NCBI GenBank assembly: GCA_030737875.1
Contig: JASFAX010000020.1
Coordinates: 28,720,688-28,784,687 of the forward strand
Length of the DNA: 64,000 nt
Direction of reading: 5' to 3'
Source: Allium sativum
Lineage: Eukaryota > Streptophyta > Magnoliopsida > Asparagales > Amaryllidaceae
Below the pieces are notes generated by a model. That model did not search any database. It saw only the letters and a list, made by a program, of their open reading frames with translations, and was not told the origin of the DNA. Shown here piece after piece: positions 45,847 to 57,124 of the stretch. Each line of letters starts with the position of its first letter. The first letter of the stretch is position 1. The translations under genes were made by a program, and so were the position numbers.

Positions 45847-47095
45847 TGTTTATCCCCTAAGGATCATATGTGCATCAAAGAATTAAGTTCTTACTAGAAC
45901 CATGGAGCGAGCATTCACAAGATTCATACATTTATGCCCCAACCAAGATCATGCGTGCACAACAAGGTCAAACATGGACCATGTCTCAAATGAAAGAGCA
46001 AAAGGTAGCCAAAAAGTGCAGAACAATTATAAAAAGTAGTCTCACATTAAAAATGGTAATGCTTAAAGGCTGTGAAGCCCACATATTCTGCAGAGATCGC
46101 TCATATCAAGAAAGTCGCTTATTATCACATCCAAGAAATTGGTCACACAAGACAAGGGAACCGGCTTCAGTCACATGATCCATTCCACAGTCGTTCAACC
46201 ACGAAACCACCCATGAACCTCCCATCCACTCATGGAGTTACGACCTCGAACTCTCGCTCCTCCCTTGATTTATCACTGGTGCTACAGTTTGAGCAATCAC
46301 AAACATATCAGCATTTTAGGTTTTGATCAACCGCTCGTCCACCATCAGTTATGAGTGCTTCAATTAGATGAGGTATGTGTGAAGGCCTAAAACGCGATAG
46401 CACATCGCTCGTTCCTACGCAGTCACTCACACAGGATAGTTGGAAATAGCTGTCACCTGTTGGCTACAGCTAAGTAGTGGCATGTTCGTAATTAATAAAA
46501 CGGGCGGTCCATAACCTACAAAGAGTGACACCAGTTCATTTTTTGAGAAGGGGCGCACCTATAAATAAGCCATAGTTACCACTGGGATGGGGGAGCTCTG
46601 GCCACCACGAAGTGCTGCTAAATTCCATCCTTAGCCATTCCTCAAACATTTTTCATCCATGATCATCATCTGAAAATCCTTCATCCATCTGGCCATGGCG
46701 ACTATCGAAATCCGATAAGTGTGAAAGATCCAAGACATCCTCCTCCTCAATCGCCAATTCGACCTTCTTCGTCACTGATCCTGCCATTCCCCCATCGAAT
46801 CTCGTGAATCTAAGCGAAATTTGTATGTAAATTGAGAATATATTGAGTGAGTCAAAGAATGTATAAAGAACAAGAGCTGATATGTCTTGTAATCATCATC
46901 ATGATAATGCAAACTCCATTCACAGTAGATGTAGGCCTAACATAAGGATGAACCACTCAAAACCTCATTTCAATTTTGTTTCCTTTGCATTTTTACTTTC
47001 AATTATTGTTGATTGTGGCTTCACTTATTCTATAACCATATTAGTGAAGTACATTCATTGTACCTTTGGTATTTGAACCATTTTTGGTGAAAACA
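45847..47095 (+). repeat. Element F 3' LTR
   Basis: 1249 bp, TGTTTATCCCCTAAGGATC at the start and GGTGAAAACA at the end. TATA box near 46559-46566 and hairpin 46924-46955 (weakened). CTAAG at 47096-47100 would be the right target duplication; the left end of F is truncated, so no partner exists. Confidence 0.88.
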
Positions 47096-47388
47096 CTAAG
47101 GACTTTTATAGATAGCCACTTGTCCAAATATCGAATAAGTTGATCTATTTCAATCTGATTGTTACCTAACATAGATCAATATATAAATAGTTACTTCGTT
47201 TGTAATCTTGTGATAAATAGTGAATTATCTGATTTGGTAGACTGAAGACCTAGTTTAATTTACATAGTTTTTAGTTTGTCAAAAAAACTCTAGGAAATGG
47301 CTTTATCCCATATATTTCTCTATTAAGTTTACAAACAAGTTTTGGATTTTGTCTACAACCCTTTGGTTGCTTCATATAGACATCTACT
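47096..47388 (-). pseudogene. Ty1/copia reverse transcriptase fragment
   Basis: Reverse strand from 47388: VDVYMKQPKGC, then LVCKLNREIYGIKPFPR, the conserved start of the plant copia RT core (VYMxQPxGF...VCKLxKxLYGLKQxPR). A decayed YIDLC sits in place of YVDDM. Frames are broken after PR. Bounded by element F on the left and the chromovirus LTR on the right. It is the target into which one or both were inserted. Confidence 0.8.
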
Positions 47389-48419
47389 TGTAACACCCCA
47401 GAATTTTAACCACACTAAAGATGATGAATTAAAGAATAATTAGTGTTAACAATGAATTAAGAAACACATAATTAAATATTTAGAATTAAGTAAAACGGAC
47501 CACGCCATTTCGTCCTTCTCGGAAATCTGGTCAAGATAGACACTTGGTTTGCGTAAATCGAACACTGTACGAAGAAGTTATTAAGGTTTGAAGTTTGTAT
47601 GCCTATAGGAAAGATATATACACATAAAAAATTCAAAAATATTCAAAAATCAGGAAAACTAGAAAGTCGGCGCACAAATCGAGGAAGGTCGACATTTTGA
47701 AGTCAACCCGAGCCCCTGCTGGGTTGACCAAGGGGTCGACCCGAGCTCATGGGGGTCGACCACGGGGTCGACCCACCTGAAGGGGGGTCGACCTACCCGG
47801 GGATCTGGAAGCGTCTTTGACGTGGACTATTCTAATGGCTTCTAGTCGAATCTGAAGGTCTTGGTTGCTCTGCTACTCCTATATAAAGGACCCTAGACCT
47901 TGGTTTTATTTATTTAAAAATAATGCTAACGGCGAGGCACCACCGTAAAGAAAAATAAAATGCCTTTCTTGTTCTAAATCAACTCGAAGAAGATTATACA
48001 TATTCGAAGATTGCTGGGAAAAATTCAGCAATGGCTACAACAACTTATTCAACATGTTCTTCGTAGTAATTTGGATCCATTTTCTTAGGTATATTCATTG
48101 TGAGTTCATGTTATTTTTAGGTCTGAATATTTAAATAGTAATCCTAATATGTATATAAAAACTGGATCCTAAATCAGTGCCTAATCAGTTCTATTATTAC
48201 ATAATTATTAGATTTGCTTTTATATGTTCATATCGCCACCACGTTAAATTTTGTCAGAATATGCCTATTCGGTTTATGCCTATTTCTATCAGTTTATTAT
48301 TGATTCATTATTATGCCTATTTTTAGTTCTCTTCTCTCCCTCTTTTTCACTTTTTATTTTTATATAGCCAAGCTACCTTCGAGCCTAGGCCTAACGCTGA
48401 AAAATGCGAGCATTCGAAA

Positions 48420-48770
48420 TTGGAAACGATTGGGAATGACATAATTTGGGGCATTGGTATTGGAAAATATGGATCTAAATTTGGGCATAAAATTTGGAAA
48501 TATACGAATATGAATTTGGGGGCATATAATGTGTTGGATAATATAAATATGAATTTAGTTATACGTTGGAAAATATAATTTGAGCATAAATTGGGACATG
48601 TGCAAGTACTGATTTGGGACATATATTGGGAAATATGTGAGTATGAATTTTTAGGCATACATTGGAAAATATGCGAATATGGATTTGGGTATAACTTGTA
48701 TAGAAATGGGCGAATATGGACTAGGGATATAAATTGGAAAATATGTAGAGTTGGGTTTGTGCATAACATA
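48420..48770. repeat. Degenerate AT-rich tandem repeats
   Basis: About seven loose units of 45-60 bp around TTGGAAAATATG(C)GAATATG and GATTTGGGCATA. They create a long but meaningless reverse-strand frame. Confidence 0.7.
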
Positions 48771-49004
48771 CATACATACACACACACACACATATATGCC
48801 TTGACTTATAAGTAGGGAAAATAAGCATATGGTGCATAATTAAAAGGTGAATTGAAAAGGGGTGTAAAAGTCTATGATTTGTATAGTGAATTGGGCATAA
48901 AATTAAATATGGGGAAAAAGAGATATAATCACCTATAATGACATAGGTAGATTTGGATAAAAATGGAATGTCTAGTAATTACAATTAGGAATTGTAATTG
49001 CACT

Positions 49005-49230
49005 TATGACACGAGGTTATGTTGCATTAGTGGTGGAAGTCTGCCCGGACTTGACCGGCATATCCAGCAGCCACTAATATTGAACCTAATGTTAGAGTCT
49101 AAGTGTGCAAAAATGAATCGGGCTAAGACACGAGGTTAGACCAAACTGTGGAATAAGACAACCCGGACTCGAATGACATATCTAGCATCCACATGTTGTA
49201 GGCCTAATGTGGGAGGTCTAGCCCATTATA
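49005..49230 (+). repeat. Duplicated LTR module, + orientation
   Basis: Two copies with ACACGAGGTTA(G/T), a CCCGGACT(T/C)GA core, CCAGCA/CTAGCA and CCTAATGT, the reverse-complement counterpart of 25975-26205 in the other solo LTR. Confidence 0.6.
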
Positions 49231-49795
49231 ACCATAATCGGACACAGTAATGAATTGGACTACTTAACCTAATTTAATGTATAAGGATTGTATGATTATG
49301 AACTTAAGTTAGGGCTAAGTAAAAGTGGATGGGTAGTCGGTGGGTTAAGTAAAATGGAGGGGGTGGGTAATATTTACATATAGGCCCATGAACTTAACCC
49401 AATAAGGTTATGTAATTAAAGACACCTAGTGGTATACATAAGCAGTTAAAAATATAATAAAGTTATGTAATTAAAGACAACCATGTAGAGTAAGCATAAC
49501 TTGCAGGAATGATAGAATTAAATATGCATAATAATCTGCTAAGTATATAACGATAAGTTGTAGGGACGATGTAAATTGAATTTATGATTAAATGAGAAAG
49601 AATGAGGAAAACTTGTAAAATAAATAAGTTATATTTAATCAAAAAATGTAAGTGAGTATTAAACATGTGAATTGGGATATACCAATAATGTATTAAAGAG
49701 AAAATATTATTGTAATGATGTAACCAAGCAAGAATATAAAATAGATTGTAGATTACAGACCTTGGGCTACAATCTAGAGAATAACATGTTGTGGG

Positions 49796-51368
49796 CTTAT
49801 TATAAAACATTTTTTTTATGAAAATTGGTTCACTTTATTAACTACAAAAAAAAAACCATACAAGAGAAAGGTTAACATACTAACTATTACATAAGAAAAG
49901 AAAAAAGAAAAAGTAAAGAAACTGAAAATACAAGTAACTAACCTAAACTAACATATAACGGCCCAGGATGAGGCCACCATCCCGATAACGTGCAAACTCT
50001 TTGCACTTCTCACAAGCCCAAAGCTCCATATGCGCATGATCATCGACCAATTATCTCCAATTAAAGATAGAATCCATTACAGCGTTTTAGTTTAAGCACC
50101 TCTTTAATCCTATAAACAAAACTTTCAGCACATCACCCCATTTCGTCCATTACCATCATCCAAGTAAACACCTTCCACTGATCAACATCAAGCTCCTTAT
50201 AAAATCAGAGATGGGTACACATGATTTCATAGAAACCATCAATGTGACCAGTGATAAATTAGCTTGTATAAATGATCTGCACCTAATTCCAAAATATTCC
50301 ATTCCAAGCATTATGTTTGGCTGATGATTCACAACACTGTGGATAACTCGTATTGCCTGAATAGACATTAAACACAAAGAATTCAAATGCTTAATTTATA
50401 TAAGAAGAATTACAAGTCATGGATATCTAGATAAAATTGAAGAATTTGGGGTGAACCGTTAGTTACGAATGCCCAAGAATATAAACATGTACTCTATTTC
50501 ATGCCACAGCTTCCATCATATCCAATCCATAATCAGTTCAAATAACATCCCATGATCTAAAGTAAAACATCCCATGAGCAGACGTAAAGTCGTTAAAATC
50601 ATCATGAAATTCTATATATAGAAATCACAAATGTATGCTTGATCCATAACCCAATTTCTGATCCAAATTACACACACTAAAGAACCTTTCTAACCTTAGG
50701 GATATCAAATCATTCAGGTGTAAAATTTACATCAAGGAACTTGAACAGGTTTATACAACTGGAATCAATATGAAACTCTCTAAAAGTTTGCCAGGTGCTG
50801 GAACCAAGGATTGCGCATAATCATCATCGAAATGACAACCAAAATGGAAGATCCGCTAGAGAAATAGTAACCGAAGCTAGTTCAGTTGCACTGGCAATGC
50901 CAGAACCATAATTCACAATGGCTAGATAATCCATAATCAAGCAAATCAAATCTAAAAAGACTGGGAAGGTAGAAATCAGCATGGATCTATATTTTAATCT
51001 GGCAGTAAAACAGTTTCGCCGTTGATAGCCTAGATCTACGATACAGAGATTTCCCGGATCTAAATTTAACCCCGTCTTATATCTCGCAGATGGGTGAAAT
51101 TTTCATCTGCTCAAATAAGATCTCAGATCTGGTATTCGTATGTGAGAAACAAAATAAAAAAAACTATGGCTTATCAACAAAGATGGAAAATGAATTTGTT
51201 GAAGGTTGTCAAAAGAAATATGATAGAATAAAGATGGATTTATAGGTAGATAAGATCTCACGCACAACAAAATCAGGTGGAAAATTTCCGCCTGTCACCG
51301 TTAACGAGATCTCATATATAATTACTATTTTGCATTATATATATATATGTATATTCTTATTAATAAAA
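49796..51368 (-). mobile_element. Polyadenylated retroposon of unknown origin
   Basis: The insert 49808-51355 is flanked by CTTATTATAAAA (49796-49807) and CTTATTAATAAAA (51356-51368), a 12-13 bp duplication. On the reverse strand it ends with AATAAA (49839-49834) and 16 nt later A8 (49817-49810), as expected for target-primed reverse transcription of a polyadenylated RNA. Near its start (reverse strand, about 51245) is CCTATAAATCC, a TATA-like box. I recognise no protein; the longest frame is 76 codons (50386-50156). Candidates are a retrocopied host transcript or a non-autonomous non-LTR element. Confidence 0.6.
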
Positions 51369-53258
51369 TTAAATGGACTAAGTTATACGATTGAAATTAA
51401 TAAGCAAGAGAAACTTGGTAAAATGGAATATGAATTAAATATGAATGAGAATAACCAAGTTAAATAGGAAACTGGTGAGGTAAGGCAAGCGCATAAAAGA
51501 ATGTTTAGACATAGGGTCTAAAAACATATTAAAGAAAGGCACTTGGACCAATCCGTACATTTGAGGGTGAATAACCCAACAGGGTAGATCATTGAGGCGT
51601 TATAAGATACGAGGGGAGCGTACATTCAGCTGATTGTTATGATGGCTCAAAGGCCTAGGAAGGGGAAGCACGTGGCTTCCTGAAGTACACATGGAGCTCC
51701 TAGTAGTCCTCTGTGCTGTGATAGATGTCTTAGGCTGTACTCGCAATGGTTGTGTCTGCGCGTAACTACTAGGTGGGTGGGCCTTGATTACAGATGTAGC
51801 TATGAAGTCAGAATGCCGTGACGAGGTGACACTAGGGTGATTCAAAGGTTGCCTCACGAGGAGGTAGAGAGGGTCAAGCCCAACAAGGACAGTATACCAT
51901 CAGATATCTGTCATCGACAGCCTGCAAGATGCAAAAGTCTAGAGTAAAACCCAAGATACCATTTCACCTTTCATTATAGAGGTACGGGGTTGAGGATAGA
52001 CGCCACATGGATGTTTAGATTTGGTTGTTAACAGGGGTGGTCGCTTAGCTCTTAAAGTCTTCACTAGTTGAGGGAGGGGCCATGTTGAGGCCATAGCCAC
52101 CATGAAAACAGATCCTAGGTATATCTGTATATAGAGGCAATTTAAAGATGGGCCTGTGAAGATATGGAAAAGCTCCCGACCGAGTACCGTGTTTCTTGTA
52201 TCGCCCTACCGCGGAACTCGGTGTACATTAGAGGACGTGCGATTGAGGCATCGAGCTACAATTACAGTACATACGTGGGACAATCTAGACACATGCATGT
52301 CTTCTCTGGGTGGTGTATCGTAGACTAGAGGGCATTATTCCGATAAGGTATTTGATTTGATCGATTATGGTAATCCATACGCTTACGTAGCAGAGTAATG
52401 ATAGATATATGCAAAACGAAACATTTTATATAGAGATCCGTACGTCACTCCGACGTGGGATAAGGGATTGCGTTCATTACGGTGGAGACCGTGCGAGTGG
52501 AGTACCCTGTGTTTATGTCAATATTGAGAGATAGCTACATATATTGTATTAAGTGAATCCATGAGGAAGTAACTGGGTACGATGAGCGTATAAGTCTCGA
52601 GTGCTATTAACCTAATTAACATAATACTCAATAAAATATAATGGAAAGGTATTATTAAGGATCATCCTACTTTTGAGACACTAGTATCTGCGCGGTGCAG
52701 AGAAATGTATTTAAGAAATGCAATATATCCTGATGATCTATCTTGCTCAGGTCACACTTGTTATAGTTACTGTTATCTTGCTTTTCCAGTATACCTGCCA
52801 TGCTACTTTTATTTAGTTATATTTAAAAATAACTAGACTCACCAGACATATGTCTGACCCTATTTGTTTCCTCTTCTCTCTTTTCCGTTTACCCTCGCTA
52901 GGTTCTCAATGTGGAAGTGCTTAGAGTTGATTTGGATTCTTTCATCTTAGCTTGGATTTTGGATGTAGATGTACTGCTTTGACTTCTTGTCAACTCTCTT
53001 ATGGCTTTGCAAGGGAAATATGGTTTTATTCTTTTGTACTCTGATATTTTTGGCAAGACATATTATTAATGTAATTAGTTGCTTATGATGTAAATGCAGT
53101 ATTTGGGACCATGATGTTTTGATATAAATTAAGTTTTTAATTCCATTGCTATTTTACATGCCTGTCTTGTGCTATTATCTTCTTATTTACCTATAATGCT
53201 TCACGAAACTTAATGCATTCCCTTATTAAGTGACATTAACGGACATGAGGTGTCACGT

Positions 53259-53272
53259 TTGGTATCAGAGCG
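53259..53272 (+). other. iMet-tRNA primer-binding site
   Basis: TTGGTATCAGAGC, complementary to the 3' end of plant initiator tRNA-Met, directly after the LTR. Standard for chromoviruses and copia elements. Not a tRNA gene. Confidence 0.85.
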
Positions 53273-53470
53273 TATGGTTATAAGATCGGATAAAGTATTT
53301 TGAAAATGGTTTTCAAAAAGGTCTCAAAAACAAAGTATTTTAAAATAAAAAGTTTGTTTTTGAAAAGCATATTTCCCAAAGCTATAAATATCTTCTCATT
53401 TATCCACTTGATTTCTTTTCCTTTTTGATCGAGGAACCGTTTCTTCTCAAAATAGCATCCCTATTTCGGC

Positions 53471-53880
53471 ATGGCTCCGTGGGCATGTTAAAACTATAGT
53501 ACATGTCGAATGGCAAAGAAGTGCCCAACCTCCATCTTTAGCCGCAGTGGTTTCACCTTCATCTTATTTTCTCTCAAGCCTCATAAGGATTTCTGTGCGA
53601 TGGAGACAACTTTCAAGAGACTTGTAGCATGTTGCACAAGGATGGTAAAAATGAGAATAAAGTAGTAGGGGTTAAGGAGCACAACCCAAAGAAGAAAAGA
53701 GGAAATACCATAATTTCGGAATAGTGGGTCATCTGAAAAAGGATTGTAGAAAGAGGAAAGGTGTTGTATCTCTTTGGTAAGGCGGGACACTTTATTAAGA
53801 AGCGCCCAAATAGACAAGGACAAGGCCAGAAGGTAGGAACTTCTGGGGGGCAAGCTAATATTCTCATAGCTAGTGGATAG
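53471..53880 (+). pseudogene. Chromovirus gag remnant
   Basis: ATG 53471 (MAPWAC) may be the old start, with a stop a few codons later. Between 53600 and 53880 a Lys-rich stretch is followed by two decayed zinc knuckles: HNFGIVGHLKKDC (about 53712-53750) and LYLFGKAGHFIKKRP (about 53767-53811), in different frames, with most Cys replaced. Most of the capsid domain is deleted. Confidence 0.6.
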
Positions 53881-53923
53881 GATCGGGGTAGGAAAGTTTC
53901 CAACAAAGGATTGATTTCTATTT

Positions 53924-54300
53924 TTGATCATACTATTAGGGTTTTTTTCTAGTGCTTTTTATTCTTTTATATCTAATCCTCTAGTAGAGTCTTTTCACCT
54001 AGATACTAGTATGGCTTTGGATCTCGTTATTGCCTCAAACCCCAGTGGAGGTATGGCTCATTTATCAATGATTTGTCGGGGTTTGAGAATCTCTGTGTTA
54101 GGTGTCGAGTTTGATTGCGACGCATATGTTCTTGATTTCATAAGATACGGTTTGATTCTAGGACGGATGGGTTAACCATATATGGAGCCATTCTAGATTG
54201 TGTGGGGAGGGTTGTTAGACTTCTGACTTACCGTAAAAAGACTCTCGAGATTACTTATGACCCCAAAGGGGTATGTCATGCTTAGTCTCCTTAAACATCT
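53924..54300 (+). pseudogene. Chromovirus aspartic protease remnant
   Basis: Open 53924-54175: SSAFYSFISNPLVESFHL in place of the DSGATHSFIS motif (catalytic Asp-Ser-Gly lost), then SNPSGGMAHLSMICRGLRI and YVLDFIRYGLILGRMG, matching the LIxLDMxDFDVILGMDWL end of chromoviral proteases. A continuation (TIYGAILDCVGRVVRLLTY) follows a stop at 54173-54175 and reaches about 54300. Confidence 0.75.
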
Positions 54301-54393
54301 TAATATATCTATCGATGATTTGTGACATGTGACTCCCAAAAGAAAAGAGGGAACTTCATAAGAAAGTTGGGAAGCTACTTGGGAAGAGGATAG

Positions 54394-54778
54394 GTGAGTC
54401 ATATCAGAATGGGAAACCTATTGAAAACAGTCCTTGAGGAAGCCCATCATTCTAAGAAGACTATTCATTCAAGTAGGGATAAAATGTATAGAGTTCAAGG
54501 TTGTGGAGCCAAACTTGCGATAGGAAATGAAAGTAGAGAAGGAAGCAATGATAGGACGAGTTCCGACTTGCATACTTGGATCGGAGGTTAAGAAATTATG
54601 CAACAAAGAAGTGAAGCTAGTGAGAGTGAAATTGGGAAAGGGCTGCAAGAACGCTACTTGGGAGGCTGAAGACAAGATACGCACTTCATATCCTTTCCTT
54701 TACGAGAATATGTCCTTAACTTCTTTTTCTAGCCTTCAAATTAATACTTGTATCTATCGTTCGAATATCTCCTATTGA
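54394..54778 (+). pseudogene. Chromovirus pol C-terminus with chromodomain
   Basis: After the deletion, frames near 54394-54590 are unassigned integrase-end sequence. From 54572 to about 54715 the translation EVKKLCNKEVKLVRVKLGKG then ATWEAEDKIRTSYPFLYE is the chromoviral chromodomain-like end (LRNKEIPLVKVLW...EATWExEDxMRxxYPxLF). This domain targets integration to marked chromatin in intact relatives. Protease and chromodomain are only about 300 bp apart here, so some 3 kb of pol are missing. Confidence 0.7.
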
Positions 54779-54929
54779 TTGAGTCTTTAGGTAAAAAAAA
54801 CTAATGAATTTAAACATGTGTTTGAGAAATGTTATGTTTGATGGATGAAAGTGGTTGCTAGTGATCGCTCATGGATGCATATACACACACATTAAGCACT
54901 AGATCGGCTCAATCACTTACATATAGCAT

Positions 54930-55692
54930 TGTTAGAACAAAAAGTGGTTCTATCACCCAAATTGACTAAAATTAAAATAAAATGAGATCGAAAATAAAAA
55001 AGAGACACAGGATTTATAGTGGTTCGGCGTCGAAAAGCCTACGTCCACTTTATAATCACTTTGCTTGATGATGTAGATGAAAATACAATGGGATATTCAC
55101 TCAATTTCACTCACTTTTCATATACATTCACTCAACTATCTCAAAATACACTTTGAATGATGATTTTGAATTGTTTAGAGTGCTAGAATTCGGTTCTCAA
55201 AGATGGTTGAACTCTAAGAGTGCCAAAAAACCCCTTCAAACGACCTTGGGGGTCTATTTATATGTGGAAACTTCTCCAGAATTCGGTTCGTATCGGATGC
55301 ACGTGTCCTCCGTTCCATGACTTTCGGGATCAGATGAGTTCTGGTGTTGCCAGCACATCAGGTGAGTGGCCATCGTGGGTAGAAAGTGGGTGTAACTGCC
55401 CCGAATATTCAGGAGATCATGGCGCGGAGTAGCAGGGTGAACTGGGTTCAGATCGGATAGGGTAACCACATGGGGTTCAAATCGGATCATCCCATCCGAT
55501 CTGATCCGGCTTGAATTTTGCTTTTCTTTGATTACACCCGATCCGATCCGGCTTTATCTTTCAGCTTTGTGATGCTTCTGTTCTTACCTCTGTAACTCCG
55601 ATCTGAACCGGATGTGTAACAAAGTGTCTTCTGTTTACTTGATCTTCTGACTTCTTGACTTTGTATAGCATAGTTTACAAAGTAGGCTAACA
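54930..55692 (-). repeat. Element E 3' LTR (reverse)
   Basis: 763 bp. Read on the reverse strand it starts TGTTAGCCTACTTTGTAAAC and ends TTTTTGTTCTAACA. GATCGG-rich 55440-55620, TATA box at 55262-55255, hairpin 55049-55019 followed by TATAAATCC. Confidence 0.88.
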
Positions 55693-57124
55693 TTTTGCCC
55701 CCTCAAAGGATGCTTCTGTTGAAGACGAAGCGTGCTTTGATGTTATCTGTACATCAACCTTTCATTTTGAATCATCGAGAAGTTGCACCCATTTGTTTGC
55801 AAAAGATGTGTTATTTCATAAAGTAGTGTATTTTATCGCCTATATATACGTCGTAGGATACATGACTTATTTCCTTCTTTTTAATCAACCATAGGAGCTC
55901 TTCTCGATGTCCATTGATTCTTCCAGGTACACATTTTCTTTATTTTTCTTTTGAGTTTAATTTATACATCCAGTCGTTGTGCTCAATTCATTCGGTTCGG
56001 ACCCGATCCGAAGGGGCTTCCTTCTTGTACTGCTTGATCATCGAATTAACAGGCCTGGCTTAGGTTCGTTGGCATATTTCCTGGTCCGAACAGGGCGGAA
56101 AAAACAGGGAAGACGAGTAGTCACTACTCATACATATACTAACCCGATACCTACTTCTTTCCTCTTCCTTTTCTTTTATTAATCTTGCCTAACAGGCCTT
56201 CAACCGAAACTCTAATTTCCAGAAACCCAAAAATTCTGGAAATCTCTCGTTGATCTTCAATTTAAACACCTTGGTAGGTTCAGTAATTCATTTATCTTTA
56301 TTAGAATCGGTTTTAGCTTGAATTCACGATCAACCATACTAATTTAACCATGGGGTTCGCTTGGCTTTGACATCGTGTCTTCCTCCTCCCTCGCCGCTGT
56401 TGTTGGTGGCTTCGCCATCACCTCGAAGCGCTGAGAGGTGGAAGATAGTACCTGTTCGGTTCCAATTAGGGTTTTGGAGATGGGATTGAGTTCGGTTGTG
56501 ACCGAGGAGGAAGAGGAAGACGAAGGGCATACGGAGTCGATTCGGGTGTGGAGATGTGGAAGACAGAGGAGAAGAAAAGGTAGAAAAGGGTCAGAAATTC
56601 AAATCGGGTCGGGGAAAAAGTTGAAGAGGGAGATAGAACTTAATTGGATGGGGTCGGATCGGATCGGAAAGTGGAATAAAAGAGGAGAGGGGCATGGTCA
56701 CTTAATTCGATCCAGACCGTTCGGGGAGCCTACTTTCGAACCAATCCGACTTTGAACCCTGGTCTTCAATGTTTGTCTGAGTCCAAGGCAAGGCTGTGCC
56801 CCCGATCCGTTCCCAATGAATGCATCCGAACCGAACCGAAGAGCTGTCCAATTTAATGCATAAAAACTTGTTTAACTGGCCCAATCAATTCTTGGCATAA
56901 TCTTCAACTTAATGGACAGTTAGGACAGTGCCTCACGAACATAAACGAACATCAAGAACTGTTCTTAACATCATTACATTGCCCAGATTTTGTATTACAC
57001 TTTCAAGTGTTAACTTTACATCTTCTGCACACATCGTACACACTTTAGTTCACACATGCGCATAGGGGGACACGGGCTAATTTACTCTAACTTCTGTTAT
57101 TACTTTTTCGATAGTTTAGTGATC
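55693..57124 (+). other. 5' flank of the element E antisense gene
   Basis: 1.4 kb from the LTR to the ATG. Contains GATCGG patches (55985-56010, 56640-56850), a GC-rich stretch (56370-56560) and, just before the coding start, TTACTTTTTCGATAG (57100-57114), a candidate 3' splice site 10 nt upstream of ATG 57125. Any promoter of the spliced gene should lie here or in the LTR read backwards. Confidence 0.5.

Larger units (their letters stand above)
37851..47095 (+). mobile_element. Element F: pol-less Tat derivative with gag and antisense gene
   Basis: 5' LTR (truncated, 37851-38672), primer site, gag (38723-40264), a short non-coding stretch, a reverse-strand spliced gene (41672-44853), its 5' flank, polypurine tract and full 3' LTR (45847-47095). 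Protease, RT, RNase H and integrase are absent: sequence passes from the protease-leader motif RSIIST straight to untranslated DNA near 40375. It would depend on enzymes from an autonomous relative. Confidence 0.85.
47389..53257 (+). repeat. Chromovirus 5' LTR, very long, with an inserted retroposon
   Basis: Starts TGTAACACCCCAG, ends GGTGTCACG (final A changed to G), directly followed by the primer site. 5869 bp including the 1.55-kb insertion (49808-51355), so about 4.3 kb on its own. Holds degenerate repeats at 48420-48770, a CA microsatellite near 48776-48792, and the duplicated module at 49005-49230. The 52840-53050 block TATGTCTGACCC...TTGTCAACTC resembles the end region of the solo LTR at 12709-15411. 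Confidence 0.75.
47389..54929 (+). mobile_element. Chromovirus relic (Tekay-like), internally deleted and cut by element E
   Basis: Long 5' LTR (47389-53257), iMet primer site, gag remnant, protease, then a jump to the integrase/chromodomain end, then 3' sequence to 54929 where element E is inserted. RT, RNase H and most of integrase are missing. CTACT (47384-47388) would be the left target duplication. Assignment rests on LTR ends, primer site, double knuckle, protease type and chromodomain. Confidence 0.8.

Noticed and set aside
48347..48793. 148-codon reverse-strand frame
   Set aside because: Encodes only degenerate AT-rich tandem repeat and a CA microsatellite; no conservation.
53259..53272. 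Match to initiator tRNA-Met
   Set aside because: Only the short primer complement after an LTR end; no tRNA body or cloverleaf around it.
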